A stretch of DNA of 64,000 bases from Bin55 sp009840545 (GCA_965208815.1 OZ242357.1:2728001-2792000); one strand, 5' to 3'; counted from the stretch's first letter, positions 53,634-63,002 are shown. Made by a program: numbers and translations. The notes: generated from the sequence alone by a model not told the origin.

Positions 53634-54224
53634 TCAGAATTTCTTTTGCATGTAGCAACTGACCCCAGTCGCCTCGGCATCGTCGCTGAAGACATGCGTA
53701 AGTGCAACGTTCAATTTGAAATCATCTTTCAACGGAAACTGCATTCCGACTTCTGCTTTGGGGTCGCTTAACTTTGAGCTCGAGTTGAAGGATATTCCGT
53801 TTATTTCTCCCTTCATTTTCTGCCAGTAAACCGACCATCCAATCTTGCCAAAGAGAACTCTCTCCTTCTTGAGGGGAATGGTGTAGACTACCGATGAGGT
53901 CAAATATCTGTTGGCATAGGTCTTTATGTCATAGCCGAAAACTGGAACTCCGCTGTCCTCATACGATTGGATCAAATCTTTCGGATCTACCGGATTTGAT
54001 GTATCAAGGGACAGCTCAATTCCAAACGATTCGTTGAATTTGTAACCGGAGCCTAGCTTGAATCCTACGCCGTCTCCAACACCCTGATCGAAGTTCTCAC
54101 CGTAAATGGATGCTCCCGCGAGAGCATACCAACTGTCATTCTTTTCTTCCTCAGCATTTATTGGCAAACCAACGAGAAGGAGTACCAAGAAAAATACACT
54201 TGTAGTTCGCATTACCAGCCTCAC
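53634..54224 (-). CDS. outer-membrane beta-barrel protein
   Basis: 196 aa from ATG 54224, or 192 from ATG 54212 (MRTTSVFFLVLLLVGLPINA signal peptide). The mature part alternates hydrophobic and polar residues in about eight strands (SWYALAGASIYGENF, GVGFKLGSGYKFNESFGIELSL, VLFGKIGWSVYWQKM, KAEVGMQFPLKDDFKLNVALTHVF) and ends in Phe, as outer-membrane barrels do. OmpA/OmpX-like small barrel of unknown role. It sits alone, divergent from larA. Confidence 0.82.
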   Translation of the reverse strand: MRLVMRTTSVFFLVLLLVGLPINAEEEKNDSWYALAGASIYGENFDQGVGDGVGFKLGSGYKFNESFGIELSLDTSNPVDPKDLIQSYEDSGVPVFGYDIKTYANRYLTSSVVYTIPLKKERVLFGKIGWSVYWQKMKGEINGISFNSSSKLSDPKAEVGMQFPLKDDFKLNVALTHVFSDDAEATGVSCYMQKKF

Positions 54225-54445
54225 AAATCAGCGACCTTTCAAATATCATAACAATCCTATTTCTCAGGTATTGCCTGACTCTGCAGCTCGGACTTAGCCC
54301 AAGCTGCCACAATTTGGACAATACGTACAAGGTCTTGTTCCAGCAAGTGAGTACTCCTAGCTCAATGGAGAGCTGTTGACAGAGATTCACAAAAGTCTGT
54401 ACTGGGCCGTGGAAGAAACATCGACTTGGTGTTCATCTTTTTGAC

Positions 54446-55756
54446 ATGAAATTCTCGTTGCCTTACGGAAAATCGACCATCGAGGTCAGGCTTCCGGATT
54501 ACTGCGACGTGTCGGTCATCCGCAAACCTCCAATGACTCTTTTGCCATCGCCAATTGAGGAAGTTCGCAAGTCATTGGATCACCCAGTCGGCTGTTCTTC
54601 TCTTGGGTCGATCGCGAAATCATCGACGACAGCGTGCATTTTGATCTGTGACATCACGCGACCGGTCCCCAACGGTACTCTGCTAGGACCGCTTGTCGAA
54701 TGTCTGATGGACTCAGGCATTGAGGCTACAAACATTCTCATCCTTGTGGCAACTGGACTGCACCGACCCAATGAGGGTGAGGAGTTGGACTACCTCGTAG
54801 GAGACAGGAAAATCCTCGATGCCATTCCCATCGAAAATCACCACGCACGAAACGACTCCGAACATGTGGATCTGGGTCCGACATCGTCAGGTACGCCCGT
54901 ACTCATCGATCGGAGATTTGTAGAAGCCGATCTAAAGATTGTGACCGGGCTCGTGGAACCGCACTTCATGGCCGGTTATTCCGGTGGAAGGAAAGTGCTA
55001 GCTCCTGGAATCGCCCATGCCGATACGATTCGAACTCTGCATAGCTCGAGGATTCTTGAGGATCCGAACACTCGAACCTCCAATATTAATAACAATCCGT
55101 TGCATCGCGAGCAACTCGAGATTGTTGAGATGGTCAAGAATCACTCACGATCTGAAATTTTCGCCATAAACACAGTGATCGACGATGACCGAAAAATGGC
55201 TTTTGTGAACTTTGGCGAAATCGTCGAAAGCCATCGAGAAGCCATGAATTTTGCACACCACTACTGCGTTGTAGCCGTCAATCGAAAGTTTGAAACGGTC
55301 GTGACTTCGGCCGCAGGTTATCCGTTGGACCAGACCTACTATCAAGCGGTAAAGGGTATGGTTACGCCGCTGGATATTCTTGAGAAAAACGGCACACTTG
55401 TATTTGCCGCCGAATGCAAAGAGGGTCTCGGTTCGGATGCATTCCGCAAATCGCAGCGTGACCTGATCAGAGAGGGGTCTAAGACTTTTTTAGATCGAGT
55501 CTCTCATAAGCCGAAAGCTGATATTGATGAGTGGGAAACGCAAATGCAAGCTAACGCACTGGAGAGTTTCGAATTCTGTCTAGTCAGCGATGGACTTTCC
55601 GGAGAGGATAGACAATTGGCGGCCGTTCGCATGGCGAAAACCATTGATGAAGGAATTGAATACGCATTGAAGCGGGCAAAATCAACGGAGATAGCCGTGA
55701 TCCCCGAGGGTCCCTATGTGGTGCCGCAATTTAGGGAACTCCCCACCACTTCCTGA
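54446..55756 (+). CDS. larA: nickel-dependent lactate racemase family protein (LarA-like)
   Basis: 436 aa. All catalytic positions known from Lactiplantibacillus LarA (His108, His174, Lys184, His200) have counterparts at the same spacing: His106 in VATGLHRP, His173 and Lys183 in VEPHFMAGYSGGRK, and His199 in TIRTLHSS. Lys183 would carry the pyridinium-dithiocarboxylate nickel pincer cofactor. The family includes racemases and epimerases of 2-hydroxy acids. Cofactor biosynthesis genes larB, larC and larE are not in the window, so they must be elsewhere or the substrate chemistry differs. ATG without a strong ribosome-binding site. Confidence 0.92.
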   Translation: MKFSLPYGKSTIEVRLPDYCDVSVIRKPPMTLLPSPIEEVRKSLDHPVGCSSLGSIAKSSTTACILICDITRPVPNGTLLGPLVECLMDSGIEATNILILVATGLHRPNEGEELDYLVGDRKILDAIPIENHHARNDSEHVDLGPTSSGTPVLIDRRFVEADLKIVTGLVEPHFMAGYSGGRKVLAPGIAHADTIRTLHSSRILEDPNTRTSNINNNPLHREQLEIVEMVKNHSRSEIFAINTVIDDDRKMAFVNFGEIVESHREAMNFAHHYCVVAVNRKFETVVTSAAGYPLDQTYYQAVKGMVTPLDILEKNGTLVFAAECKEGLGSDAFRKSQRDLIREGSKTFLDRVSHKPKADIDEWETQMQANALESFEFCLVSDGLSGEDRQLAAVRMAKTIDEGIEYALKRAKSTEIAVIPEGPYVVPQFRELPTTS

Positions 55757-55898
55757 CAACAAACTGTGAGTAAGAGGGTCTCAGCGACATCGCCAAGAAT
55801 AAGTCACGTGTTCTTAGTATCGATATTGCCTCTTTCCACGCTATATATATAGGTTTACGGATGAGATTCACGACAAACTGTGAAACCGAACTTAATCC

Positions 55899-56717
55899 CT
55901 AATTCTCAGATCTCTTCCACGGTTTGCCCGGAAGCTGCGCAATCAAGCACGTCATTACTTTTTCGAATGCATTTTTCGGATCCCATTCAATTGTTGGTCT
56001 TGCTAGAGCGCTCATGTCGGCGAGGAATTGCCGATTTTCTTGTTTGTCTGCGAGATTCTGCTCGAACATCGCACGAGTAATTGGGTGTCCCTCGCGGCTC
56101 ATGTATTGTTGAAATACAGCTATGATTCGGGCGCTGTTACTTTGTTCGTCATCAAGCCCGATAGCCAAATCGAACAAGTCGCGACCTTTGCTCCGCTGAT
56201 AGAGTGCTCGAAGTTTTGTTGCTAGGAGTTCGTCCAAATCAAATGTGGCTATTTGGACTGAACCAGAATACCAACGCGAACTGACAGAAAACTCGCGTTT
56301 CTTGAATCCTAGAACAGCAAAGTGTTCACGAGTGTTGATTTCAATCTTCAGTCGCTGTCGAATCGATGGTGTGTCCTCGGATTGAAAACGGTAGACGAAC
56401 GTCACTCGATTTCGCGACTGCTTCCATCGTGCCTCTCCCAACCAAGGATCGAACACATTCCGCAAGCGATTCATCAACGGGCCAGCTGGTGAAGGATCGA
56501 TTTGAATTAGATCGATGTCCTCTGAGTAGCGGGCGGGCGGCGTTAGATAGAGTTTGTAGAGCGCCGTACCGCCACGAAAAGCTAGAGCCCGGGCAAGCAT
56601 CTCATCGGAAAACACTTCAACCAGAGCACGACTAATGACTAGATCTTGCTCCACTTGAAAGTTTTCGACCCACGGCGCGTACTCCCGCCACTCGTTGATG
56701 TAGTCGCGGGGAATCAC
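55899..56717 (-). CDS. abiEii: AbiEii-type toxin (nucleotidyltransferase), type IV toxin-antitoxin
   Basis: 272 aa. The DUF1814 nucleotidyltransferase markers are present: FRGGTALYKLYL (motif I, GGT at 49-51 and Lys55), then SEDIDLIQ with Asp67 and Asp69 (motif II), IEINTREHF (third acidic strand) and KLRALYQRSKGRDLFDL (motif III and IV region). AbiEii toxins modify tRNA acceptor ends or bind GTP to arrest growth and protect against phage. The start overlaps the stop of abiEi by 4 nt, the normal arrangement. Confidence 0.9.
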   Translation of the reverse strand: MIPRDYINEWREYAPWVENFQVEQDLVISRALVEVFSDEMLARALAFRGGTALYKLYLTPPARYSEDIDLIQIDPSPAGPLMNRLRNVFDPWLGEARWKQSRNRVTFVYRFQSEDTPSIRQRLKIEINTREHFAVLGFKKREFSVSSRWYSGSVQIATFDLDELLATKLRALYQRSKGRDLFDLAIGLDDEQSNSARIIAVFQQYMSREGHPITRAMFEQNLADKQENRQFLADMSALARPTIEWDPKNAFEKVMTCLIAQLPGKPWKRSEN

Positions 56718-57514
56718 GCTTCGATCTCAATGTTCGCATTCACAAACAACCGCCACGACTTTGATCGCGGAACGTCTCTGGCATCCGCGCTTGGTAGGAG
56801 CCTAGTTGAGTTCCTGGCATGTTGACATACGAATTTCTTGAGAAGAGAGGCTTTGTGTCCAGCCCCTACATACTCTAGTAAGTAACCGAGACGCTGAGCC
56901 CAAAGGATTGAAGCAGATTTCGACGCCTCGACCAGTCGATCTGGATCAATGCCATCTGCAAGTTCCGACAACGCTCCAGCAACTCTATCCAATCCTCCGC
57001 AGCGCATCATGTATCCAACGAGATCAACGGCGGTCGCCTCTAAATTTGAAACCATGATCGTTCCTCGTGGATTGTTGAGCGATTCAACGGGGACATTTGC
57101 GAGGTTTTTGCGGGCGACAAAGGTCACCTTGACGGAACCGCACATGATTGGCGGTCGATTTCTTTCGAGCATAACTTGGAACTCCTGCGGACGATGGTGG
57201 GCCGCACCGTGATACTGGGCAGCAGAGAGGAGTCCAGCGTAATAGTTAATCCCTCGTTGCTCCATCAAAGCGGGTACGAATTGATCCGCTGGCAAGCATC
57301 CGATTCGACGATATTCTGGCGCCACGATCACATAGAAGCCACGTGCCACACTGGCGATTTTCTTCTTGGCTGTAAGGCGACTCAGACTCTGACGCGCCGC
57401 CGCCTCGGAAACACCGAGTTTCGAGCGAAAATCAAAGGAAGTAAAGTGATACCGTCCCTGAGCGGCCCAATTGTCTATGAGGTCAAGAGCACGGGGTGCT
57501 GAATTTTCATACAT
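56714..57514 (-). CDS. abiEi: AbiEi-type antitoxin and repressor, type IV toxin-antitoxin
   Basis: 266 aa. N-terminal winged helix (FTSFDFRSKLGVSEAAARQSLSRLTAKKKIASVARGFYVIVAPEY in pieces) followed by the AbiEi C-terminal domain with LMEQRGINYYAGLLSAAQYHGAAHH and ISNLEATAVDLVGY-type segment. AbiEi neutralises AbiEii without contacting it and represses the operon through inverted repeats in its promoter; a matching repeat lies at 57522-57548, immediately upstream. The pair follows larA, in opposite orientation, as a self-contained module. Confidence 0.9.
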   Translation of the reverse strand: MYENSAPRALDLIDNWAAQGRYHFTSFDFRSKLGVSEAAARQSLSRLTAKKKIASVARGFYVIVAPEYRRIGCLPADQFVPALMEQRGINYYAGLLSAAQYHGAAHHRPQEFQVMLERNRPPIMCGSVKVTFVARKNLANVPVESLNNPRGTIMVSNLEATAVDLVGYMMRCGGLDRVAGALSELADGIDPDRLVEASKSASILWAQRLGYLLEYVGAGHKASLLKKFVCQHARNSTRLLPSADARDVPRSKSWRLFVNANIEIEA

Positions 57515-57521
57515 TACTGTT

Positions 57522-57548
57522 ATAAAGTAACTATATTCATTACTTTAT
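57522..57548. promoter_or_regulatory. inverted-repeat operator upstream of abiEi
   Basis: ATAAAGTAA (57522-57530) and TTACTTTAT (57540-57548) are perfect 9-bp arms separated by 9 nt, starting 8 nt before the abiEi ATG. AbiEi proteins are known to repress their own promoter by binding such repeats. A further GTAACTT copy lies at 57561-57567. Confidence 0.7.
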
Positions 57549-57700
57549 TATAGCAAAATAGTAACTTTCTTGAGTCTATTCACGTTGATCACCTGCTACT
57601 ATGCAAGGAGAAACTAAGTTGAAGAATGTTGAAGGGATGATCTTCCACTTGCATTCTCACAATTTATAGTGCAGAGAGACTTCGAACTGGAGTTTACATA

Positions 57701-57958
57701 TCAATCGTCTAAGTCTCGAAACAATTCCTCTGCATTGTTAAATCGTTGACCCTTTCCATCGCGTAGTTCCTCTATCGCTTCCAAGGTCGTAGGATTTGGT
57801 ACTTGGACATTGAACGGAAGTTGCTTTTCCTCAGCCACCCGAATTAATAAAATGCGAACCGCGTCTGACAGAGACAATCCCATGGCTTGAAGCACATCAG
57901 AGGCTAGATCCTTTGTTCTGGAGTCAATACGGGCTCGTACAACTGCGTCTTTGCTCAT
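57701..57958 (-). CDS. RelB/DinJ-family antitoxin, orphan
   Basis: 85 aa with the ribbon-helix-helix pattern VRARIDSRTKDLASDVLQAMGLSLSDAVRILLIRVAEE typical of RelB/DinJ, then FNVQVPNPTTLEAIEELRDG and an acidic end. The cognate RelE/YafQ toxin should follow directly, but 57566-57700 has no frame longer than about 40 codons and no toxin motif. Either the toxin was deleted or the antitoxin acts in trans. ATG follows no strong ribosome-binding site on the minus strand. Confidence 0.87.
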   Translation of the reverse strand: MSKDAVVRARIDSRTKDLASDVLQAMGLSLSDAVRILLIRVAEEKQLPFNVQVPNPTTLEAIEELRDGKGQRFNNAEELFRDLDD

Positions 57959-58163
57959 CGTTGGTACTCCAAATGTAGCTACATTGTATCTACAATAACG
58001 CTACTAGCCCAAAGTCATCTGAATCGTTTGTCACTCTCATTAACGGTCGAATTTAATCAATCTCAATTGCTCGAAAATCTCAGTAACTTAGAATCTGCCA
58101 CTTTCAGTGTCGAACAAACGAATGTTTCGAGCTCCGCTTCTTAGTTGCTGGATTTCTTAGGAC

Positions 58164-60542
58164 GTGGCGCAAGCCTTTGAAGACATACGAGTACTAGATC
58201 TCTCCAATCGGCTGTCAGGAGCGTGGGCGGCGAGACTGTTTGGAGACTTCGGTGCGGATGTGATCCTCGTGGAAGACGAGGATGGTCACCCATTACGCAA
58301 TGAGCCCCCATTCGTAGGCGATGAACCTGGTGTCGAAAACTCGCTCTTGCACGCCTACGTGAATTGGAATAAACGTTCCGTTCTTAAGGTCGATGCCGAT
58401 CTTCGCGAGTTGATCGCAAGTTCGGATGTGGTAGTTACTACATCCATTGAACTTCGTGGCGAGCTCCAATTTCTATCTTCAGGTGCCATTCATCTTTCGA
58501 TAACACCTCACGGACTCGAGGGACCCATTTCAACTCTCCCGGGCAACAATCTCACGGCATGTGCGCGATCCGGCTGGTGCGCAATCAATCAATGCATCGA
58601 TCATGAGCCTTTACAGTTGCCTCACAATCAAACAGGCTACATTTCAGGTGTAGCGGGATTTGTAGGAGCATCCGCAGCATTGTTCAAGTCCCGTCGCACT
58701 GGACACGGAGATGTCGTCGATGTCAGTGAAGATGAGGCGTTGGCGTGTACTTGTGCTCCATGGGCTGAGGTTGGATTATTCATTGGTGGCGAGAATCGAA
58801 TGGCGCACGGACCCAACGGTCCTCGAACACGAGACCGAGCCGGACCATTGTGGCGAGCACAAAACGGCCACTTGAATTTCGGCTACGGAGATTGGGCTCA
58901 GTGGACCAGTGCGTTTCATTTTCTAGAGCTGCCTGAAATTGCCGAGCATCCGGACTTCATCTCCACGTTTGGGAGACATCAGAAAGACACGAGGCCGGTG
59001 CGCGACGGATTGGAGAGAGTCCTTGTCAACCGAGACAAGTGGGATGTGTTTCATGGACTCGCCGAGAGACGCTGCATATCGGGAGTAGTGCAAAACACCC
59101 AGGAACTCATTGACAGTGAGCACTTGCAAGCTCGGGAGTTCATACTTGACGCAAAATCCAACGGAAGAAGCGTCGCAGCTCCCGGAGCGTTTGCAAAGCT
59201 GTCTTCTACTCCTTGGCAAAAGACACAGGACGCTCCAAAACTTGGAGAGCACTCCAACCAGATACGGCAACGAAAACGCACTGTCCCTTCGAAGCGTTCA
59301 AACGATTTACTCCCTTTAGACGGAATTCGGGTTCTTTGCTTTACAGGAGCATGGTCGGGCACATTTGCGACGCAACTGCTTTCTCTCTTGGGAGCCGATG
59401 TCGTCCAGGTAGAGTCTCGCAAGCGACCGGATGTGTGGAGAGGAGCTGGTGCACCCGTGCCTCCCGGAGTGAGAGATCCCGATATTTCTCAAGATCGTCT
59501 CAATACCAATGGAATGTACAACACTGTAAATCTGAACAAGCGTGCTATTACTTTGGATGTATCCCAACCAGAAGGAATGGAGATCTTTTGGAGGCTGATA
59601 CCGAAGTTTGACATCCTTGCAGACAATTTCAGTCCCCATGTCATGACCAAGTGGGGAGTGTCTCTGGAAACTCTGCGCGAGAAGCGACCCGATATCATCT
59701 TTGCTTCGCTGTCGGGCTACGGCCGCACCGGTCCACTTGCCGAGTATCCCGCAAATGGAGCAACCACCGAGCCGATGGCAGGGTTGTCTTCCATTCACGG
59801 ATACGAAGGAGACAGGGCACAAAACACGGGTGGACTCATCCCAGATCCTATTTCTGGCTACTACTTTGCGGGCACCATCCTTGCTGCGCTTCATCACCGT
59901 GAAAAAACCGGTGAAGGTCAACGCATTGACCTGTCCATGATCGAATCAGTAGCAGTACAAATGGGCGATGCGATCATGGAATGCAGTGCCAACGGTCGAA
60001 TTCGGGAACCCGTGGGAAACAAGCATCCTCGAATTGCACCCTACGGAATCTATCAGACTCAAGACGAACACTGGATTGCGATTTCCATAGAGGAAGATGA
60101 CGTGTTCGATCGATTCGCAAAGGCTATTGGACTTTCCGATCAACGGTTTGAGAATGCAGCTGGACGAAAACAGCACGAATCTGATTTGGATGAAGTAGTC
60201 TCTATATGGGCAGCAGGTGAACGCATGATGAAAGCCGTTTCCTTGTTGCACGAGATTGGTGCAATTTCCTGCAAAGTTCCTGGATTTCTAGAGGTCTACC
60301 GCAATCCTTCCACACAGTTTGCTTTTCGCGACTTTCTGAGAGCGGTTGATCATCCCGAATCGGGAACACACTTCATGCCCACCAATCCCTGGGTATTTGG
60401 GTCAACTGAAAAAGGCGAGATTCGGCATTCCCCTTGTTTTGGTCAGCACACCTTCCAAGTTCTCAATCAGGAATTAGGAATCACTGAAGCGGAATACCAA
60501 ATACTAGAGGAAAAGGGGATTACGGGTACGACCAGGCTCTAG
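58164..60542 (+). CDS. fused double CaiB/BaiF CoA transferase
   Basis: 792 aa, twice the usual length, made of two class III CoA transferase domains. Domain 1 (about 1-380) starts RVLDLSNRLSGAWAARLFGDFGADVILVE; domain 2 (from about 387) starts IRVLCFTGAWSGTFATQLLSLLGADVVQVE and has RAITLDVSQPEG. Domain 2 keeps the catalytic Asp (Asp561 in LIPDPISGYYFAG, 21 residues before TGEG). In domain 1 the same position is Gly158 in NQTGYISGVAG, with no Asp nearby, so it is likely structural. Class III enzymes work as intertwined dimers, which a fusion could mimic. GTG start at 58164; substrate unknown. Confidence 0.9.
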   Translation: MAQAFEDIRVLDLSNRLSGAWAARLFGDFGADVILVEDEDGHPLRNEPPFVGDEPGVENSLLHAYVNWNKRSVLKVDADLRELIASSDVVVTTSIELRGELQFLSSGAIHLSITPHGLEGPISTLPGNNLTACARSGWCAINQCIDHEPLQLPHNQTGYISGVAGFVGASAALFKSRRTGHGDVVDVSEDEALACTCAPWAEVGLFIGGENRMAHGPNGPRTRDRAGPLWRAQNGHLNFGYGDWAQWTSAFHFLELPEIAEHPDFISTFGRHQKDTRPVRDGLERVLVNRDKWDVFHGLAERRCISGVVQNTQELIDSEHLQAREFILDAKSNGRSVAAPGAFAKLSSTPWQKTQDAPKLGEHSNQIRQRKRTVPSKRSNDLLPLDGIRVLCFTGAWSGTFATQLLSLLGADVVQVESRKRPDVWRGAGAPVPPGVRDPDISQDRLNTNGMYNTVNLNKRAITLDVSQPEGMEIFWRLIPKFDILADNFSPHVMTKWGVSLETLREKRPDIIFASLSGYGRTGPLAEYPANGATTEPMAGLSSIHGYEGDRAQNTGGLIPDPISGYYFAGTILAALHHREKTGEGQRIDLSMIESVAVQMGDAIMECSANGRIREPVGNKHPRIAPYGIYQTQDEHWIAISIEEDDVFDRFAKAIGLSDQRFENAAGRKQHESDLDEVVSIWAAGERMMKAVSLLHEIGAISCKVPGFLEVYRNPSTQFAFRDFLRAVDHPESGTHFMPTNPWVFGSTEKGEIRHSPCFGQHTFQVLNQELGITEAEYQILEEKGITGTTRL

Positions 60543-60568
60543 ACTCCTGCCGAGTTCGATTCGGAGCT

Positions 60569-61339
60569 TTAAGCCCTCTTTCTCGCAAACCAGACTTCCT
60601 CAGTCGGCCACGAGCGAGCCCATTTCTCATCAGCCCAGACATAGCGGCTCGTTGCACCCTCAGGAGCTCCGAGCTCGAGCAAAGACTGAATCTCAAAGCC
60701 ACAGGACGTAAGCAATTCAATCCATTTTCCGTGAGGAAGCTGGAATTCAACAGTTGGCGGATCAGACCAACGAAGTTCGTACATTCCTAGATACGGACGC
60801 AACAATTTGGTGCCATTTCTCAGATCTGGCTGTTCGGGACAACAAAGTTGCGAAATCGGATGGCAGGTCATGAAGATCAAATAACCTCCCTTTCTAAGCA
60901 CTCGCGCCGCTTCCGGTACCCACTGATAGGGATCAGCCCAAAGAGACGCTCCGTACTCTGATATTACGAAGTCAAAGCTATCGTCGCCAAACGGCAGACT
61001 CTCGCCAAATGACTCAATCAGCGTAATTGGCACCCCATGCTGAGATTGAAGTCTCGCGGCAGTTTCCAACTGATTTCGCGTAGGATCCAAGGCGTAGACT
61101 TCACCTCCACGCTTTGCCATCCACGAGGCCACATAAGCCGTTCCGCAACCAATCTCAAGACAGCGCTGGCCAGTCAGGTCGTCTGGCAGCATCGGAACGG
61201 AGTCATTCGCTGATTCCCAAATTCCCCAAATAGGCTCTTCCGATGCCCACTTCATTTCTGCGGGATCCGAGTATTCCTCGGCTTTTGTATCCCACGCTGC
61301 TCGATTGATACGCTGGTGCCTTTGGATCTCTTCTATCAA
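60569..61339 (-). CDS. class I SAM-dependent methyltransferase
   Basis: 256 aa. Motif I CLEIGCGTAYVASWMAKRGG followed by VYALDPTRNQLETA binds SAM, then FDFVISEYGAS and ARVLRKGGYLIFMTCHP complete a Methyltransf_11-type core. The last part (VEFQLPHGKWIELLTSCGFEIQSLLELGAP) is a typical lid helix. Substrate unknown. It converges with the CoA transferase fusion. Confidence 0.88.
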   Translation of the reverse strand: MIEEIQRHQRINRAAWDTKAEEYSDPAEMKWASEEPIWGIWESANDSVPMLPDDLTGQRCLEIGCGTAYVASWMAKRGGEVYALDPTRNQLETAARLQSQHGVPITLIESFGESLPFGDDSFDFVISEYGASLWADPYQWVPEAARVLRKGGYLIFMTCHPISQLCCPEQPDLRNGTKLLRPYLGMYELRWSDPPTVEFQLPHGKWIELLTSCGFEIQSLLELGAPEGATSRYVWADEKWARSWPTEEVWFARKRA

Positions 61340-61693
61340 ATCGATCTAGTGTTCTTGCTAATTACATTGTCTGAGCACTTCAAAAGTACCCGCTTACCTT
61401 TGTATTCTAGGAGAATCGAGAAAAGAATCTCCGCGGTATACACGATGCAATTGATGCACAACTAGAGGATGATTCATGGAAAAGGATCTGGGCTAATTCT
61501 CCCAAATGTGTCAGTACGATTTGAATTGCTACAGTTCTCTCATGGACAATTGGCGATTCAATTTCACTGAAACGGAAAAAACATCAATGGAATCTGTCCA
61601 AAAAAAGTTGACATAGTGGTGTCCTTGGGGCTTGTTAGTTCTGGCGCCCCGTGGTAAAATCCCTGTGTTGTTTGAAGTGCTTAGGAAGGACGA
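61340..61693. other. intergenic region with a possible promoter
   Basis: No gene longer than about 40 codons. A TTGACA hexamer at 61608-61613 is followed about 18 nt later by TTGTTA, a possible sigma70 promoter for the plus-strand genes. A GGGGC/GCCCC inverted pair (61627-61631 and 61646-61650) has no U-run. Confidence 0.35.
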
Positions 61694-61831
61694 TTGGTTC
61701 TCGATTTTTCAACACATCGAAAGAGCGCACCTTTGCTTACGACATATGCCGATGATGATGTCGACGCAAAGTCGCTGACGTATTTTGTTGCACAATGTAC
61801 TCTATCCAAATCAAGCAAGTATGACTTTTAG
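61694..61831 (+). CDS. possible 45-aa protein upstream of the PLD-like gene (low confidence)
   Basis: TTG at 61694 follows AGGAAGGA (61683-61690) at short spacing; stop at 61829-61831. Product (VLDFSTHRKSAPLLTTYAD) is hydrophilic and unrecognised, ends 45 nt before the PLD-like ATG. It could be a leader or an artefact. Confidence 0.25.
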   Translation: MVLDFSTHRKSAPLLTTYADDDVDAKSLTYFVAQCTLSKSSKYDF

Positions 61832-61876
61832 AATTCACATCTACTTGACACCTACAATAGGTGGAGGCAATTTCCG

Positions 61877-62992
61877 ATGTTTCTCGACAGACCAAAAACT
61901 CAATCCAAGATTAGAGAACTCATACGCAACGATGAAGACATTGCGATTGCAGTCGCTTATTGGGGCGACGGTGCTGTTGAGTCGCTTGCTATTGACAAAG
62001 TCAATAAGAATATAAATATCGTCTGCAGCCTAAGAGCCGGTGCTACCAATCCTTCAGTCATCGAAAAGCTCATCGCCCTTGAGCACGTTGAAATTCGCCA
62101 TCTTGATGGTCTCCATAGTAAACTATATATGTCCAATTCTCGAGCAATAATCGGATCTTCAAACGCCTCGTCAAACGGATTAAGTTTGTCGAATTCCGAT
62201 ATCGATATTTCATTCGATGCCAATTGGTACGAAGCCAACTATCTGATTACTGACCCCTCCCATGTACAAGATGCTTTAAAGTGGTTCAAAATGGTCTGGA
62301 GAAAATCACGAGAGATCAATGATATAGACATGTCCAAAGCCAAGCGTCAATGGAAACTTCAAAGAAAGAACAGATTTAGTGGCAATTTGATCACTGACGA
62401 GAGTGCGTGGTCCTTGGAGCAGCTAAAACGGAATTCGAGCATTCTTGAAAACCGGGCGATTTTTGTTGAACACCAAGAATGGGCAAACTCGCCTACGGCA
62501 GATAAATTGGCCAAACAAGAGTTAAGCAACCAAGGCATTCCAGACGATACAATCCAGACAAACTATAATTGGACTTATGAAAATAAGAAAAACTCGGATG
62601 TAGAGTACGATTTGGAGGCATATTATTTGTTCTTGACAACTGGACCACTTGGTGGCAATCTGTCGATTGACATGGGGAAGTTTATAGATCAACCATTTAT
62701 TCAAAAGGGAAATACCTCAGTATGGATATATCGAATGATCGAAGAGATACCTCTAGACGCAGAGAACAAATTTAGCATTTGTGTCGAGATTAAAAATGCC
62801 ATAGTTAGAAGAAAAATGGAGATCTTACAAAAGGGCACCTCTATTAAAGCGTTTTTCGGACTGGCGAGTAGTCGTTTAGGGGAGAGAATCGCCGGAATCT
62901 TCGATATTCGTTTGATTTGGCCAAGTTGCGCGTCCCCTGTGCAGGCTTCAAGCCTGCTTTTTCGGTCCGGTGTCGGATTTCGGGCGCACTGA
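61877..62992 (+). CDS. phospholipase D-like domain protein, 3-prime end replaced by IS5 sequence
   Basis: ATG 61877 follows GGAGG (61863-61867) by 9 nt. The first 318 residues are host sequence with one PLD/nuclease half-site, HLDGLHSKLYMSNSRAIIGSSNASSNGL, i.e. H-x-K and then S-x-N as in NucA-type and PLD-like phosphodiesterases that act as dimers. Residues from about 319 (KGTSIKAFFGL onward to the stop at 62992) come from IS5 copy 2, which begins at 62833. So the original C-terminus has been cut off or displaced and the product is a chimera. The gene is AT-richer than its neighbours, possibly acquired. Role unknown; possible defence or restriction-like nuclease. Confidence 0.8.
   Translation: MFLDRPKTQSKIRELIRNDEDIAIAVAYWGDGAVESLAIDKVNKNINIVCSLRAGATNPSVIEKLIALEHVEIRHLDGLHSKLYMSNSRAIIGSSNASSNGLSLSNSDIDISFDANWYEANYLITDPSHVQDALKWFKMVWRKSREINDIDMSKAKRQWKLQRKNRFSGNLITDESAWSLEQLKRNSSILENRAIFVEHQEWANSPTADKLAKQELSNQGIPDDTIQTNYNWTYENKKNSDVEYDLEAYYLFLTTGPLGGNLSIDMGKFIDQPFIQKGNTSVWIYRMIEEIPLDAENKFSICVEIKNAIVRRKMEILQKGTSIKAFFGLASSRLGERIAGIFDIRLIWPSCASPVQASSLLFRSGVGFRAH
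62941..62962 (+). terminator. intrinsic terminator inside IS5 copy 2
   Basis: GCAGGC (62941-62946) and GCCTGC (62952-62957) with loop TTCAA, then five T. Lies within the read-through tail of the interrupted PLD-like gene and would end its transcript about 30 bases before the new stop codon. Confidence 0.75.
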
Positions 62993-63002
62993 GGCACCGA
63001 CG

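Noticed and set aside
57566..57700. RelE/YafQ toxin for the orphan RelB
   Set aside because: Frames in this stretch are shorter than about 40 codons and show no RelE-type C-terminal motif.
59316..59921. 201-aa minus-strand frame opposite the fused CoA transferase
   Set aside because: Antisense to the conserved second CoA transferase domain.
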